Numbered from the stretch's first letter, positions 47,473 to 59,949 are shown. The stretch: DNA of 64,000 nt from Pseudomonas sp. JM0905a (GCF_014700075.1 NZ_JACXBU010000003.1:558001-622000); one strand, 5' to 3'. Numbers and translations: made by a program. The notes: generated from the letters alone by a model not told the origin.

Positions 47473-50400
47473 ATGAAAGCAGGTCTGTACCATCCTGATG
47501 AATTCAAGGATAACTGCGGTTTCGGCTTGATCGCCCATATGCAGGGCGAGGCGAGCCACCATCTTCTTAAAACCGCCATCGAAGCCCTGACCTGCATGAC
47601 CCACCGCGGCGGCATCAATGCCGACGGCAAGACTGGTGACGGTTGTGGTCTGTTGATCCAGAAGCCTGACCTTTTCCTGCGCGCCATCGCCAAGGAAACC
47701 TTCTCGGTCGAACTGCCTGCCCAGTACGCGGTCGGCATGGTCTTCTTCAACCAGGACCCGGTTCGTGCCGAAGCGGCTCGCGAGAACATGAATCGCGAAA
47801 TCCTCGCTGCCGGCCTGCAGCTGATCGGCTGGCGCAAGGTCCCGGTCGACACCAGCGTCCTCGGCCGACTGGCCCTGGAGCGCCTGCCGCAGATCGAGCA
47901 AGTGTTTATCGGCGGCGACGGCCTTGGCGACCAGGAAATGGCGGTCAAGCTGTTCAGCGCCCGTCGTCGCTCTTCCGTGGCCAACGCCGCGGACGCCGAC
48001 CATTACATCTGCAGCTTCTCGAACAAGACCATCATCTACAAAGGCCTGATGATGCCGGCCGACCTGCAGCAGTTCTACCCGGACCTGGGTGACGAGCGCC
48101 TGCAGACCGCCATTTGCGTGTTCCACCAGCGCTTCTCCACCAACACCCTGCCGAAGTGGCCGCTGGCGCAGCCCTTCCGCTTCCTCGCCCACAACGGCGA
48201 GATCAATACCATCACCGGCAACCGCAACTGGGCGGTGGCGCGTCGCACCAAGTTCGCGAACGAACAGTTACCCGATATCGATGAGCTCGGCCCGCTGGTC
48301 AACCGCGTTGGTTCCGACTCCTCCAGCATGGACAACATGCTCGAACTGATGGTCACCGGCGGCATCGACCTCTTCCGTGGCGTGCGCATGATCATCCCGC
48401 CGGCCTGGCAGAACATGGAAACCATGGATGCCGACCTGCGTGCCTTCTACGAATACAACTCCATGCACATGGAGCCCTGGGACGGCCCCGCCGGCGTCGT
48501 GCTCACCGACGGCCGCTACGCCGTCTGCCTGCTCGATCGCAACGGCCTGCGCCCGGCCCGCTGGGTCACCACCAAGAACGGCTACATCACCCTCGCGTCG
48601 GAAATCGGCGTATGGGACTACAAGCCGGAAGATGTACTCGCCAAGGGCCGTGTCGGTCCTGGGCAGATCCTCGCGGTGGACACCGAGACCGGCCAGATCC
48701 TCAACACCAACGACATCGACAGCCGCCTGAAGTCGCGCCACCCGTACAAGCAGTGGCTGCGTCAGAGCGCCGTGCGCATCCAGGCCAAGCTGGACGACGA
48801 CCACGGTGTGGCCAGCTACGACAGCGACCAGCTCAAACAGTACATGAAGATGTTCCAGGTCACCTTCGAGGAGCGTGACCAGGTGCTGCGTCCGCTGGCC
48901 GAGCAGGGCCAGGAAGCGGTTGGTTCCATGGGTGACGACACGCCCATGGCCGTGCTGTCCCAGCGCGTACGTTCGCCGTTCGACTACTTCCGCCAGCAGT
49001 TCGCGCAGGTTACCAACCCGCCGATCGACCCGCTGCGCGAAGCCATCGTCATGTCCCTGGAGATCTGCCTCGGTGCCGAGCGCAACATCTTCAGCGAGTC
49101 ACCGGACCACGCCACCCGCGTGATCCTCAGCAGCCCGGTGATCTCCCCTGCCAAGTGGCGCGCACTGATGTCCCTGGACCGCCCGGGCTTCGAGCGTCAC
49201 ATCATCGACCTGAACTACGACGAGAGCCTCGGTCTCGAAGCGGCCGTGCGCAACATGGCCGACCAGGCCGAAGAAGCCGTACGTTCCGGCAAGGTGCTGC
49301 TGGTCCTGACTGACCGTCACATCGCCCCTGGCAAGCTGCCCGCCCACGCTTCCCTGGCCGTTGGCGCCGTGCACCACCGCCTGGTGGAGAAGGGCCTGCG
49401 TTGCGACTGCAACATCCTGGTCGAGACCGCCACCGCCCGTGACCCGCACCACTTCGCCGTGCTGGTGGGCTTCGGCGCCTCCGCCGTCTACCCGTTCCTC
49501 GCCTATGAAGTGCTGGCTGACCTGATCCGCACCGGCGAAGTGCTGGGCGACCTGTACGAAGTCTTCAAGCACTACCGCAAGGGCATCTCCAAGGGGCTGC
49601 TGAAGATCCTGTCGAAGATGGGCATCTCCACCATTGCCTCCTACCGCGGTGCGCAGCTGTTCGAAGCTGTCGGCCTGTCCGAGGAAGTGGTCGACCTCAG
49701 CTTCCGTGGCGTTGCCAGTCGCATCAAGGGCGCGCGCTTCGTCGACATCGAGTCCGAGCAGAAGCTGCTGGCCAATGAAGCCTGGAACAACCGCAAGGCC
49801 ATCCAGCAAGGCGGCCTGCTGAAGTTCGTCTACGGCGGCGAGTACCACGCCTACAACCCGGACGTGGTGAACACCCTGCAAGCCGCCGTGCAGCAGGGCA
49901 ACTACGAGAAGTTCAAGGAATACACCTCTCTGGTGGACAACCGCCCGGTGTCGATGCTGCGCGACCTGCTCAAGGTCAAAGTCGCCGACCAGCCGCTGCC
50001 GCTGGACGAGATCGAGCCGCTGGAGTCCATCTTCAAGCGCTTCGATGCCGCCGGTATCTCCCTGGGCGCGCTGTCTCCCGAGGCCCACGAGGCCCTGGCA
50101 GAAGCCATGAACCGCCTGGGCGGCCGCTCCAACTCCGGGGAGGGCGGTGAAGACCCGGCGCGCTACGGCACCGTGAAGAGCTCCAAGATCAAGCAGGTGG
50201 CCACCGGCCGCTTTGGCGTCACCCCGGAATACCTGGTCAACGCCGAAGTGCTGCAGATCAAGGTCGCCCAGGGCGCCAAGCCCGGTGAAGGTGGCCAGCT
50301 GCCTGGCGGCAAGGTCAACGGCCTGATCGCTCGTCTGCGCTACGCAGTGCCCGGCGTCACCCTGATCTCGCCGCCGCCGCACCACGACATCTACTCCATC

Positions 50401-51918
50401 GAAGACCTCGCCCAGCTGATCTACGACCTCAAGCAGGTCAACCCGCAGGCGCTGGTTTCGGTGAAGCTGGTGGCTGAAGCCGGCGTCGGCACCATTGCCG
50501 CTGGCGTGGCCAAGGCCTATGCCGACCTGATCACCATCTCCGGCTATGACGGCGGTACCGGCGCATCCCCGCTGACCTCCATCAAGTACGCCGGCAGCCC
50601 GTGGGAACTCGGCCTGGCGGAAACCCACCAGACCCTGCGCGGCAACGACCTGCGCGGCAAGGTGCGCGTACAGACCGACGGCGGCCTGAAAACCGGCCTC
50701 GACGTCATCAAGGCGGCCATCCTCGGCGCCGAAAGCTTTGGCTTCGGTACCGCGCCGATGATCGCCCTGGGCTGCAAATACCTGCGCATCTGCCACCTGA
50801 ACAACTGCGCCACCGGCGTCGCCACTCAGAACGACAAGCTGCGCAAGGACCACTTCATCGGCACCGTCGAAATGGTGATGAACTTCTTCACCTACATCGC
50901 CGAAGAAACCCGTGAGTGGCTGGCCAAGCTGGGCGTACGCAGCCTGAGCGAGCTGATTGGTCGCACCGACCTGCTGGAAATGCTGCCGGGCGACACCGCG
51001 AAACAGGGCTTCCTTGATCTGAGTCCGCTGCTCGGCAGCGACCACGTGCCGGCCGACAGGCCGCAGTTTTGCGAAGTTGAGAAGAACCCGCCCTTCGACC
51101 CAGGTCTGCTGGCCGAGAAGATGTGGGGTATCGCCAAGTCTGCCGTCGAAGGCAAGACCGGCGGCGTCTACGATCTGGAAATCTGCAACTGCGACCGTTC
51201 CATCGGTGCGCGCATTTCCGGTGAGATCGCCCGTCGTCACGGCAACCAGGGCATGAAGGACGCTCCGGTGACCTTCCGCTTCCGTGGTACCGCGGGCCAG
51301 AGCTTCGGCGTGTGGAACGCCGGCGGCCTGAACCTATACCTCGAAGGCGACGCCAACGACTACGTGGGCAAGGGCATGACCGGCGGCAAGGTGGTGATCA
51401 CCCCGCCGAAGGGCAGCCCGTTCAAGAGCCAGGAGTCGGCCATCGTCGGCAACACCTGCCTCTACGGCGCCACTGGCGGCAAGCTGTTCGCCGCCGGTAC
51501 CGCAGGCGAGCGCTTCGCGGTGCGTAACTCCGGCGCCCACGCCGTGGTGGAAGGCACTGGCGACCACTGCTGCGAGTACATGACCGGCGGTTTCGTCTGC
51601 GTTCTCGGCAAGACCGGCTACAACTTCGGTTCCGGCATGACCGGCGGCTTCGCCTACGTGCTGGATCAGGACAACAGCTTCGTCGACCGGGTCAACCACG
51701 AACTGGTGGAAATCCAGCGCATCAGCAACGAGTCCATGGAGGCCTACCGTAGCCACCTGCACAGCGTGCTGGTCGAGTATGTGAAGGAAACTTCCAGCGA
51801 CTGGGGTGCTCACCTGCTCGAGAACCTGGACGACTACCTGCGCAAGTTCTGGCTGGTCAAGCCGAAGGCTGCGAGCCTGGCTTCGCTGCTCTCCAGCACC
51901 CGTGCCAACCCGCAATAA
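47473..51918 (+). CDS. gltB: glutamate synthase (NADPH) large subunit
   Basis: This 1481-residue enzyme transfers the amide of glutamine to 2-oxoglutarate. The start at 47473 gives [20 protein letters not shown]; the propeptide of 14 residues would be removed so that Cys15 becomes the glutaminase nucleophile. The open frame continues 47 codons upstream but overlaps the promoter. The FMN domain and [3Fe-4S] cysteines are visible in [16 protein letters not shown]. The C-terminal GXGXG beta-helix repeats ([23 protein letters not shown]) are present. gltD follows after 36 bp. The length fits the alpha subunit of bacterial GOGAT. Confidence 0.97.
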   Translation: MKAGLYHPDEFKDNCGFGLIAHMQGEASHHLLKTAIEALTCMTHRGGINADGKTGDGCGLLIQKPDLFLRAIAKETFSVELPAQYAVGMVFFNQDPVRAEAARENMNREILAAGLQLIGWRKVPVDTSVLGRLALERLPQIEQVFIGGDGLGDQEMAVKLFSARRRSSVANAADADHYICSFSNKTIIYKGLMMPADLQQFYPDLGDERLQTAICVFHQRFSTNTLPKWPLAQPFRFLAHNGEINTITGNRNWAVARRTKFANEQLPDIDELGPLVNRVGSDSSSMDNMLELMVTGGIDLFRGVRMIIPPAWQNMETMDADLRAFYEYNSMHMEPWDGPAGVVLTDGRYAVCLLDRNGLRPARWVTTKNGYITLASEIGVWDYKPEDVLAKGRVGPGQILAVDTETGQILNTNDIDSRLKSRHPYKQWLRQSAVRIQAKLDDDHGVASYDSDQLKQYMKMFQVTFEERDQVLRPLAEQGQEAVGSMGDDTPMAVLSQRVRSPFDYFRQQFAQVTNPPIDPLREAIVMSLEICLGAERNIFSESPDHATRVILSSPVISPAKWRALMSLDRPGFERHIIDLNYDESLGLEAAVRNMADQAEEAVRSGKVLLVLTDRHIAPGKLPAHASLAVGAVHHRLVEKGLRCDCNILVETATARDPHHFAVLVGFGASAVYPFLAYEVLADLIRTGEVLGDLYEVFKHYRKGISKGLLKILSKMGISTIASYRGAQLFEAVGLSEEVVDLSFRGVASRIKGARFVDIESEQKLLANEAWNNRKAIQQGGLLKFVYGGEYHAYNPDVVNTLQAAVQQGNYEKFKEYTSLVDNRPVSMLRDLLKVKVADQPLPLDEIEPLESIFKRFDAAGISLGALSPEAHEALAEAMNRLGGRSNSGEGGEDPARYGTVKSSKIKQVATGRFGVTPEYLVNAEVLQIKVAQGAKPGEGGQLPGGKVNGLIARLRYAVPGVTLISPPPHHDIYSIEDLAQLIYDLKQVNPQALVSVKLVAEAGVGTIAAGVAKAYADLITISGYDGGTGASPLTSIKYAGSPWELGLAETHQTLRGNDLRGKVRVQTDGGLKTGLDVIKAAILGAESFGFGTAPMIALGCKYLRICHLNNCATGVATQNDKLRKDHFIGTVEMVMNFFTYIAEETREWLAKLGVRSLSELIGRTDLLEMLPGDTAKQGFLDLSPLLGSDHVPADRPQFCEVEKNPPFDPGLLAEKMWGIAKSAVEGKTGGVYDLEICNCDRSIGARISGEIARRHGNQGMKDAPVTFRFRGTAGQSFGVWNAGGLNLYLEGDANDYVGKGMTGGKVVITPPKGSPFKSQESAIVGNTCLYGATGGKLFAAGTAGERFAVRNSGAHAVVEGTGDHCCEYMTGGFVCVLGKTGYNFGSGMTGGFAYVLDQDNSFVDRVNHELVEIQRISNESMEAYRSHLHSVLVEYVKETSSDWGAHLLENLDDYLRKFWLVKPKAASLASLLSSTRANPQ

Positions 51919-53373
<1,455 letters not shown>

Positions 53374-53395
53374 GCTGCTGCGCTCGGCCAGGCGT

Positions 53396-53492
53396 TGTTG
53401 AAAACAGGCTCGGAATGCTCATTTACAACTGTAAACTCCGCTTCCTCGCCTGTTTTCGCCTAGCCTGACCTTCGCTCGCGACGCTTAGAAAT
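53396..53492. repeat. dispersed inverted-repeat element, copy C
   Basis: This copy contains the same core as copy B: AATGCTCATTTAC, then GTAAACTCCGCTT, here with a perfect TTTACA-AC-TGTAAA centre. Arms AAAACAGGC and GCCTGTTTTC flank it. It lies right after gltD. Confidence 0.75.
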
Positions 53493-53524
53493 ACCGGACG
53501 ACGCGTCAATTCGTCGCGATGGAC

Positions 53525-53552
53525 AAAAGGCACGGCACCCGCCGTGCCTTTT
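53525..53552 (+). terminator. intrinsic terminator after gltBD
   Basis: AAAAGGCACGGC and GCCGTGCCTTTT form a perfect 12-bp stem around ACCC. It also precedes hemE by about 50 bp, so hemE should have its own promoter nearby. Confidence 0.85.
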
Positions 53553-53600
53553 GCATTGGGCTCTGCGAAAATGCCCGCACTTTTTTGCTGGAATCCTGCC

Positions 53601-54668
53601 ATGACCGCTCTGAAGAACGACCGTTTCCTTCGCGCGCTGCTGAAGCAGCCAGTCGACGTCACCCCTGTCTGGATGATGCGCCAGGCCGGTCGCTACCTGC
53701 CGGAGTACCGCGCAACCCGCGCCAAGGCCGGTGACTTCATGAGCCTGTGCATGAACCCCGAGCTGGCCTGCGAAGTGACCCTGCAGCCGCTGGATCGCTA
53801 CCCGCAACTGGACGCGGCGATCCTCTTCTCCGACATCCTCACCATCCCCGACGCCATGGGCCAGGGCCTGTTCTTCGAGGCTGGCGAAGGTCCGCGCTTC
53901 AAGAAAGTGGTGAATAACCAGGCTGACATCGACGCCCTGCCGATTCCCGACGCGGAGAAGGACCTGGGTTATGTGATGGACGCCGTGCGCACCATTCGCC
54001 GTGAGCTGAACGGCCGGGTGCCGCTGATCGGCTTCTCCGGCAGTCCCTGGACGCTCGCGACCTACATGGTCGAAGGCGGCTCGAGCCGTGACTTCCGCAA
54101 GTCCAAGGCGATGCTCTATGACAATCCGCAGGCCATGCACGCCCTGTTGGACAAGCTGGCCCAGTCGGTGACCGCCTACCTCAACGGCCAGATCATGGCC
54201 GGCGCCCAGGCGGTGCAGATCTTCGACTCCTGGGGCGGCGCGCTGTCCGCAGCGGCCTATCAGGAATTCTCCCTGGCCTACATGAAGAAGATCGTCGACG
54301 GCCTGATCCGCGAGCACGACGGTCGTCGTGTGCCGGTGATCCTTTTTACCAAGGGTGGCGGCCTCTGGCTGGAGTCCATGGCCGATACCGGCGCCGAAGC
54401 CCTGGGCCTGGACTGGACCTGCGACATCGGTAGCGCCCGTGCCCGCGTGGGTAGCAAGGTGGCGCTGCAGGGCAACATGGATCCCTCTGTGCTCTACGCC
54501 AATCCGGCTGCTATCCGCGCCGAGGTGGGCCGCATCCTCGCGGCGTATGGCAATGGCACTGGCCACGTCTTCAATCTCGGCCACGGCATCACCCCGGAAG
54601 TCGACCCGGCCCACGCCGGCGCCTTCTTCGAGGCGGTGCACGAGCTCTCGGCGCAGTACCACGCCTGA
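53601..54668 (+). CDS. hemE: uroporphyrinogen decarboxylase
   Basis: This 355-residue enzyme converts uroporphyrinogen III to coproporphyrinogen III in haem synthesis. The signature [16 protein letters not shown] is at about 21-36 and [17 protein letters not shown] follows. The start at 53601 gives [17 protein letters not shown]. The open frame from 53544 overlaps the terminator and is not family-like. It is monocistronic with a clean terminator after it. Confidence 0.97.
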   Translation: MTALKNDRFLRALLKQPVDVTPVWMMRQAGRYLPEYRATRAKAGDFMSLCMNPELACEVTLQPLDRYPQLDAAILFSDILTIPDAMGQGLFFEAGEGPRFKKVVNNQADIDALPIPDAEKDLGYVMDAVRTIRRELNGRVPLIGFSGSPWTLATYMVEGGSSRDFRKSKAMLYDNPQAMHALLDKLAQSVTAYLNGQIMAGAQAVQIFDSWGGALSAAAYQEFSLAYMKKIVDGLIREHDGRRVPVILFTKGGGLWLESMADTGAEALGLDWTCDIGSARARVGSKVALQGNMDPSVLYANPAAIRAEVGRILAAYGNGTGHVFNLGHGITPEVDPAHAGAFFEAVHELSAQYHA

Positions 54669-54684
54669 GTCGCCTGCCGAAAAT

Positions 54685-54712
54685 GAAAAAGCCCGGTGAT
54701 GCCGGGCTTTTT
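54685..54712. terminator. intrinsic terminator after hemE
   Basis: AAAAAGCCCGG and CCGGGCTTTTT pair around TGATG. The A-rich and T-rich flanks allow function in both directions, but only hemE points into it. Confidence 0.9.
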
Positions 54713-54810
54713 CATGCCTGAAGCGGGATCAGACCCGTCGGTATCGCTCGCGATTGGCATGTCCTGCGCATAGAATCCAGCGGTACCCAAAGGCACCAGG
54801 AGGGAAGTTC

Positions 54811-55575
54811 ATGCGGCGCGTGGTTTTCAATCAGAAGGGCGGAGTGGGCAAATCCAGCATTGCCTGCAACCTGGCGGCGGTGAGCGCTTCGCAGGGGTAT
54901 CGCACCCTGCTGATCGATCTGGATGCCCAGGCCAACTCCACGCATTACCTCACCGGCCTGACCGGCGAGGAGATTCCGATGGGGATCGCCGATTTCTTCA
55001 AGCAGACCCTGTCGGCCACCGCCTTCCGCAAGGGCAAGGTGGATATCTACGAAACCCCCTATGACAACCTGCACGTGGTGACTGCCACGGCCGAACTGGC
55101 CGACCTGCAGCCCAAGCTGGAGGCCAAGCACAAGATCAACAAGCTGCGAAAACTGCTGGAGGATCTGAGCGAGGACTACGACCGTATCTATCTGGATACT
55201 CCGCCAGCTTTGAACTTCTATACGGTCTCCGCACTGATCGCTGCCGATCGCTGCCTGATTCCTTTCGACTGCGACAGCTTCTCGCGCAATGCGCTCTACG
55301 GCCTGCTGGCGGAGATCGAAGAGCTGAAGGAAGACCACAACGAAGGCCTGGAAGTGGAAGGCATCGTGGTCAACCAATTCCAGCCGCGGGCGTCGTTACC
55401 GCAGCAGTTGCTGGATGAGTTGGTGGAAGAAGGGCTGCCGGTGCTGCCGGTGAACCTGATGATGTCGGTGAAGATGCGCGAGTCGCACCAGGCCTGCAAA
55501 CCGCTGATCTACCTCGAGCCCCGGCACAAGCTGACCCAGCAATTCGTCGAGCTGCACGATCTGCTGGAAAGCTGA
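54811..55575 (+). CDS. ParA/MinD-type ATPase without a ParB partner
   Basis: This 254-residue Walker-type ATPase has the deviant Walker A KGGVGKS at 9-15, a Walker A' DLDAQANS, and Walker B YLDTPPAL. AGGAGGGAAG precedes the ATG at 54811, so the open frame from 54754 is not used. Chromosomal ParA sits beside parB near the origin; here no parB or parS was seen, and the gene stands alone. Such orphan ParA proteins position cellular cargo such as chemoreceptor arrays, but the cargo is unknown. Confidence 0.87.
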   Translation: MRRVVFNQKGGVGKSSIACNLAAVSASQGYRTLLIDLDAQANSTHYLTGLTGEEIPMGIADFFKQTLSATAFRKGKVDIYETPYDNLHVVTATAELADLQPKLEAKHKINKLRKLLEDLSEDYDRIYLDTPPALNFYTVSALIAADRCLIPFDCDSFSRNALYGLLAEIEELKEDHNEGLEVEGIVVNQFQPRASLPQQLLDELVEEGLPVLPVNLMMSVKMRESHQACKPLIYLEPRHKLTQQFVELHDLLES

Positions 55576-55629
55576 AGGTAACGATTACGTCGAAGTCCGC
55601 ATTCGCCCCGGCTTTCCGGGGCGAATGCG

Positions 55630-56457
55630 TTATTTGACCAGCAAAAGGTCGCAGGGCGGGGCTTGCAGGTATCGCAAGGCGAGGCTGCCCAGCAGGGCCT
55701 GGGATATCAGGCTGCGACCATGACTGCCAAGGGCCAGCAATTGTGGACGCTGCTCGGCGACGGCCTCATCCAATGCCCGGGGCAGGGCGCCGCGGCGTAT
55801 CACTTCCAGCTCCACGGTCGGGATCTGGCCAGCAAGTCCGGACAGTTCGTCCTCCAGCAGTTTCCCCAGCAATTCCCGTTGAGTGGCGAGGAAGTCGGCC
55901 GAATTGCCGCTCTTCAACAGGAGTCGGCTGCCCAGTTCCATCACGTTGAGGGCGACCAAGCGGGCATCCTGAGGTAACAGGGAGCAGGCGTTGCGCAAGG
56001 CGTCGCAGGCGCAGAGGGAGAAGTCCAGCGCCACGGCAGCTTTCTGGTAAGGCTTGTCCGCCTGCTCGCCCATCACCAGCAGCAAGGGCGCGCCCAGGTG
56101 ACGGGCGACTCGCTCCAGAGTGGTGCCGATGAAGAGTTCCGGTGCGTTGTGATGGTGCCGGCCGATCACCAGCAGATCGGCCTGGCTGTCGCCAATCTCT
56201 TCGAGGATCTGTTGGGCCGGGCGGCCCTTGCGCAGGAGCAGCTGGCAATCCTCGGCGCCCAGTCGCGCCAGGTGCTCGCCGAAGTATTGCTGGGCGGCAA
56301 CGCGCAGGTTGTTCTGGACGGCGTTGGGCAGGTGATCTTCGAGGACATGCAGGACGGAGAGGCGTGTACCGTGCTGGCGGGCGAGCTGGATGGCGCGATT
56401 CAATGCGATGTCAGCCTCGCGGCTGAGGTCATGGGCAACCAGGATGTGCTTGAACAT
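55630..56457 (-). CDS. tandem universal stress protein
   Basis: This 275-residue protein has two UspA domains. The first begins MFKHILVAHDLSREADIALN and ends with VIGRHHHNAPELFIG; the second begins about residue 145 (KAAVALDFSLCACDALRNA) and ends with ALGSHGRSLISQALLGSLA. The G-2x-G-9x-G(S/T) ATP motif is fair in the second domain and degenerate in the first, so only one site may bind ATP. The start at 56457 has AGGAGG eight bases before it. It is convergent with parA. Induction by stress or stationary phase is likely for the family. Confidence 0.9.
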   Translation of the reverse strand: MFKHILVAHDLSREADIALNRAIQLARQHGTRLSVLHVLEDHLPNAVQNNLRVAAQQYFGEHLARLGAEDCQLLLRKGRPAQQILEEIGDSQADLLVIGRHHHNAPELFIGTTLERVARHLGAPLLLVMGEQADKPYQKAAVALDFSLCACDALRNACSLLPQDARLVALNVMELGSRLLLKSGNSADFLATQRELLGKLLEDELSGLAGQIPTVELEVIRRGALPRALDEAVAEQRPQLLALGSHGRSLISQALLGSLALRYLQAPPCDLLLVK

Positions 56458-56530
56458 GGTGTGGACCTCCTCTGGAGGCCACACTCTGCGGCGTTTCGTC
56501 GCGCGGCAGATTGATCCAGCGCAAGGCCGC

Positions 56531-56974
56531 TCAATGTGCCCGCATCTGGTACAGCCCGCGGCTTTCAGCGACCACCTCTCCCTCGGCGTCCAATAGCTGC
56601 AGCTCCAGCCAGTACTCGGACTTGCCGCTGGCGTCGGCTTCGTTCTGGATGCGCGTGATTTCCGCCTGGTCGATGCGTGCGTCCACCGTGATGTCGCCCT
56701 TGGCCGGCCGGCGGAAGCGCAGGTTCATCTCCTTCACGATGGGATAGAAGCGGCGGGCGTCGAAACTCGTGAGAAACAGCGCGCCGCCGGGCATCTCGGC
56801 CAGTGTGAAGAGCGCCCCGGCATACAGGGTGCCGATGTGGTTCTGGTTGCCTTCCAGCGGCATGCGCAGGCGCACGTGGCCGGGCTCCAGGACTTCGGCC
56901 TGCAGGCCGCTGCGTTTGACGAAGGCGATCTGTTCTTCGGTGAGCTGGCGAACCAGCTCCAGGGGCATGGACAT
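56531..56974 (-). CDS. hotdog-fold thioesterase-like protein (PaaI/YiiD type)
   Basis: This 147-residue protein has a hotdog fold. MPLEGNQNHIGTLYAGALFTLAEMPGGALF contains the HIGTLYAGALFTLAE stretch in which thioesterases place the catalytic region; here an Asn/His and Glu are available. It resembles the putative thioesterase domain of YiiD and the DUF4442 family. Substrates are unknown. It is on the minus strand, separate from trxC by 89 bp. Confidence 0.8.
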   Translation of the reverse strand: MSMPLELVRQLTEEQIAFVKRSGLQAEVLEPGHVRLRMPLEGNQNHIGTLYAGALFTLAEMPGGALFLTSFDARRFYPIVKEMNLRFRRPAKGDITVDARIDQAEITRIQNEADASGKSEYWLELQLLDAEGEVVAESRGLYQMRAH

Positions 56975-57063
56975 GGCGGGCTCCGGCGTTGGGATTTCCA
57001 GAGCCTAGCCGGCGCGGCGAGCCCGGCAATGACCGGGATGGCCAGCGCGATTGACCGAACCGA

Positions 57064-57498
57064 TCAGATGCCCTGGGAATTGAGCCAGCTGAGCAACTGC
57101 GGCAGCGGCAGGGCGCCGCTCTGGCGGGCGACTTCCTTGCCGTCCTTGAACAGGATCAGCGTCGGAATGGAGCGGATGCCCAATTGGCCGGCCAGATTGC
57201 GATTGGCTTCGCTGTCGAGCTTGCCCAGGCGGCAGCGCCCCTGGAGCTGGCCGGCGGCCTGTTGGTAGATGGGTGCGAAGGCCTTGCAGGGGCCGCACCA
57301 GTCGGCCCAGACGTCCACCAGCAAGGGCAGGTCGCCACGCAGTTGCTTGGCAAAGCTGGCTTCATTCAGGTCGAAGGGCGCTGCAGGAAGCACGGCGTTC
57401 TTGCAGTGGCCACAGCGCGGAGAGTCGCCCAGGCGGGCAGCGGGGATACGGTTCAGCCCGGCGCAGTGGGCGCAGGGAATGAGCAGGGGATCGGTCAT
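57064..57498 (-). CDS. trxC: thioredoxin 2 (TrxC)
   Basis: This 144-residue thioredoxin has an N-terminal zinc-binding module, CAHC (Cys9, Cys12) and CGHC (Cys29, Cys32), before the thioredoxin fold with WCGPC at about 67-71. It reduces disulfides in the cytoplasm and has a role in oxidative stress in E. coli. The start at 57498 has GGAG at 6-7 bases, but that GGAG lies in the arm of a strong hairpin at 57503-57536. The open frame to 57549 adds residues outside the family. Confidence 0.95.
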   Translation of the reverse strand: MTDPLLIPCAHCAGLNRIPAARLGDSPRCGHCKNAVLPAAPFDLNEASFAKQLRGDLPLLVDVWADWCGPCKAFAPIYQQAAGQLQGRCRLGKLDSEANRNLAGQLGIRSIPTLILFKDGKEVARQSGALPLPQLLSWLNSQGI

Positions 57499-57502
57499 GG
57501 TC

Positions 57503-57536
57503 GGCTCCAGATCGGGACTGACCCTGATCTGGAGCC
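57503..57536 (-). promoter_or_regulatory. hairpin sequestering the trxC ribosome-binding site
   Basis: GGCTCCAGATC (57503-57513) pairs perfectly with GATCTGGAGCC (57526-57536) across a 12-base loop. On the minus strand the downstream arm contains GGAG, the trxC Shine-Dalgarno, so the arm would cover it. It also lies between metY and trxC and may limit read-through. Confidence 0.6.
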
Positions 57537-57564
57537 GGAACCGGCACAAATCAAGTCCCAGGCC

Positions 57565-58842
57565 TTAGCCGCGGGAGGCCTCCAGGGCCTGGGCCAGGTC
57601 GGCGAGGATGTCGTCGATGTGCTCGATACCGATGGACAGACGCACCATGTCGCGGCTCACCCCTGCCCGTGCCAGTTCCTCCTCGTTGAGCTGGCGGTGG
57701 GTGGTGGAGGCCGGGTGGCAGGCCAGGGACTTGGCGTCGCCGATATTCACCAGGCGTACCACCAGTTTCAGGGCATCGATGAAGCGAGTACCGGCTTCGA
57801 TACCGCCGAGGATGCCGAAGCTGAGGATGGAGGCCGGCTTGCCGCCGGTATAGCGCTGCGCCAGGGCATGTTCGGGGTGATCCGGCAGGCCGGCATATTT
57901 CACCCAGGCCACTTGCGGGTGCGCTTGCAGGAAACGGGCGACTTCCAGCGCGTTACCGGTGTGACGCTCCATGCGCAGGGCCAGGGTCTCCAGACCCTGG
58001 AGGATCAGGAACGCGTTGAACGGCGAGAGCGCCGCGCCCATGTTGCGCAGGGGTACAACGCGGCAGCGGCCGATGAAGGCTGCGGGACCGAAGGCTTCGG
58101 TGTAGGTGACGCCGTGGTAGGACGGGTCGGGGGTATTGAGTAGCGGAAAGCGATCCTTGTTTTGGGCCCAGGGGAACTGGCCGGAGTCGACAACGATGCC
58201 GCCAATGCTGGTGCCATGGCCACCGATGTACTTGGTCAGCGAATGCACCACGATGTCCGCACCGTGCTCGAAGGGACGGCAGAGAATGGGCGTGGCTACG
58301 GTGTTGTCGACGATCAGAGGCACGCCGTGGCGGTGGGCCGCCTCGGCCAGGGCGGCGAGGTCGACGATGTTGCCCGCCGGGTTGCCGATGGACTCGCAGA
58401 AGACCGCCTTGGTGCGTTCGTCGATAAGCGCTTCCAAGGCGGCAATGTCGTCATGGGCGGCGAAGCGTACCTGGATGCCTGAGCGCGGCAGGGTGTGGGC
58501 GAAGAGGTTGTAGGTGCCGCCATAGAGCTTGGCTACCGAGACGATATTGTCGCCGGCTTCGGCCAGCGTCTGGATGGCATAGGTGATGGCCGCCATGCCC
58601 GAGGCGACCGCCAGGGCGCCAACGCCGCCTTCCAGAGCCGCCACACGTTTTTCCAGCACGTCGTTGGTGGGGTTCATGATCCGGCTGTAGATGTTGCCGG
58701 CCACCTTGAGGTCGAACAGGTCAGCCCCGTGCTGGGTGTCATCGAAGGCGTAGGAGGTGGTCTGGTAGATCGGTACGGCCACGGCCTTGGTGGTAGGGTC
58801 GGGACTGTAGCCGGCGTGGACGGCGAGGGTTTCCGGTTTCAT
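57565..58842 (-). CDS. metY: O-acetylhomoserine aminocarboxypropyltransferase (sulfhydrylase)
   Basis: This 425-residue PLP enzyme of the Cys/Met metabolism family joins sulfide to O-acetyl- or O-succinylhomoserine to form homocysteine. The PLP lysine is Lys204 in [13 protein letters not shown]. The N-terminus (M)[20 protein letters not shown] is typical of MetY. The start at 58842 follows GAAGGA; the in-frame upstream region to 58905 is not family-like. It lies next to a sulfur-oxyanion exporter gene. Confidence 0.93.
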   Translation of the reverse strand: MKPETLAVHAGYSPDPTTKAVAVPIYQTTSYAFDDTQHGADLFDLKVAGNIYSRIMNPTNDVLEKRVAALEGGVGALAVASGMAAITYAIQTLAEAGDNIVSVAKLYGGTYNLFAHTLPRSGIQVRFAAHDDIAALEALIDERTKAVFCESIGNPAGNIVDLAALAEAAHRHGVPLIVDNTVATPILCRPFEHGADIVVHSLTKYIGGHGTSIGGIVVDSGQFPWAQNKDRFPLLNTPDPSYHGVTYTEAFGPAAFIGRCRVVPLRNMGAALSPFNAFLILQGLETLALRMERHTGNALEVARFLQAHPQVAWVKYAGLPDHPEHALAQRYTGGKPASILSFGILGGIEAGTRFIDALKLVVRLVNIGDAKSLACHPASTTHRQLNEEELARAGVSRDMVRLSIGIEHIDDILADLAQALEASRG

Positions 58843-58892
58843 GCAGTTGCGTTCCTTCGGCAGTTGGAGGCACGCAGCATGTGAAAACACAC

Positions 58893-58933
58893 CGGCCCCG
58901 GTCAATCCGTCGAAAGGACTGACAGGGGCCGGC
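58893..58933 (-). terminator. hairpin after the TauE/SafE gene
   Basis: CCGGCCCC and GGGGCCGG pair, extended by GTCA/TGAC with one bulge, around a 15-base loop. On the minus strand it is followed by TGTGTTTTC. It can separate the exporter and metY transcripts. Confidence 0.55.
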
Positions 58934-58974
58934 GCTAGAATCTTTGCTTCTGTACTTAGATCGTCGTCGCGTGA

Positions 58975-59949
58975 TCAGCCCAGGGACTTGTAGATGTTGA
59001 AGGCGCTGATCAGGGTGATCAGGCAGCCGACGATGATCAGCAGCGTGCGCGGCGACAGCTTCTTGCACAGCAGGGCGGCAAGGGGCGCAGCGAAGAGGCC
59101 ACCGAATACCAGGCCGGCAACCATCTTCCAGGTGTCCGGGGCGCCGGCCAGGAGGATGAAGGAGGTGGCGCTGGAGATGGTCAGGAAGAACTCCGCGAAG
59201 TTCACAGAACCGATGGTGGTACGCGGGTCGGTACCGGAGCCGATCAGGCTGCTGGTGACCACCGGCCCCCAGCCACCGCCGCCGGCGGCGTCGACGAAGC
59301 CACCGAACAGTGCCAGCTTGGCGACGTGCTTGGGCGCCTTGCGCTTGGCCACATGACGGTAGGCCTTGCTCAGGATGTACAGGCCCATCAGCAGCAGGTA
59401 GGCGGAAATGAAGGGTTTGAGTGCCGCGCCGTCGAACTGGGTGATCAGCACCGCGCCAAGCACGGCGCCGATGATGCCCGGTAGCAAGAGGCGCAGGAAC
59501 AGGGACTTGTTGACGTTGCCGAGCTTCACGTGGGAGATGCCCGACAGACCAGTAGTGAAGACCTCGGCGATATGCACGCTGGCGCTGGCTGCGGCGGGGG
59601 AGGCGCCGGCACTGAGCAGGAAGGTGGTGGCGGTGATTCCATAGGCCATGCCCAGGGCGCCGTCGATGACCTGGGCGAAGAAGCCTACGGCCACCGCGCT
59701 CCAGAAGCCCTTGCTGGTCAGGGCGTTCTCGATGATCTCCAAGCCGCTGCCGCCGCCGTTGTCGAAGAACAGGCGCCAGGCGAGGAAGCTGAGCAGGCCG
59801 ACCAGAATGAGGATCGCCGCCCACATCGCAGCCCGCAGGACCGGGTGGTCGTCAGGATGGGAAACGAAGTCTTCGACTGGCGGGATCCCCAGCGCTTCGT
59901 GTTCGGTGTTGATCGAACTCTGGCTGAGGTCGAGGTCGCGAATCTTCAT
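58975..59949 (-). CDS. sulfite exporter TauE/SafE-family membrane protein
   Basis: This is a 324-residue membrane protein with about eight helices. The SafE repeat motif GFFAQVIDGALGMAYG is at about 95-110 and its second copy FGGFVDAAGGGGWGPVV at about 215-231. The family exports sulfite, sulfoacetate or other organosulfonates. An N-terminal cytoplasmic stretch of about 35 residues precedes the first helix (AAMWAAILILVGLLSFLAW). metY is 132 bp downstream on the same strand. The upstream region shows a promoter-like pair and an 8-3-8 palindrome. Confidence 0.9.
   Translation of the reverse strand: MKIRDLDLSQSSINTEHEALGIPPVEDFVSHPDDHPVLRAAMWAAILILVGLLSFLAWRLFFDNGGGSGLEIIENALTSKGFWSAVAVGFFAQVIDGALGMAYGITATTFLLSAGASPAAASASVHIAEVFTTGLSGISHVKLGNVNKSLFLRLLLPGIIGAVLGAVLITQFDGAALKPFISAYLLLMGLYILSKAYRHVAKRKAPKHVAKLALFGGFVDAAGGGGWGPVVTSSLIGSGTDPRTTIGSVNFAEFFLTISSATSFILLAGAPDTWKMVAGLVFGGLFAAPLAALLCKKLSPRTLLIIVGCLITLISAFNIYKSLG

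Noticed and set aside
49099-51240. 713-residue minus-strand ORF inside gltB
   Set aside because: It is antisense to conserved GltB domains, with a His/Ala/Asp/Gly/Gln-biased composition typical of shadows.
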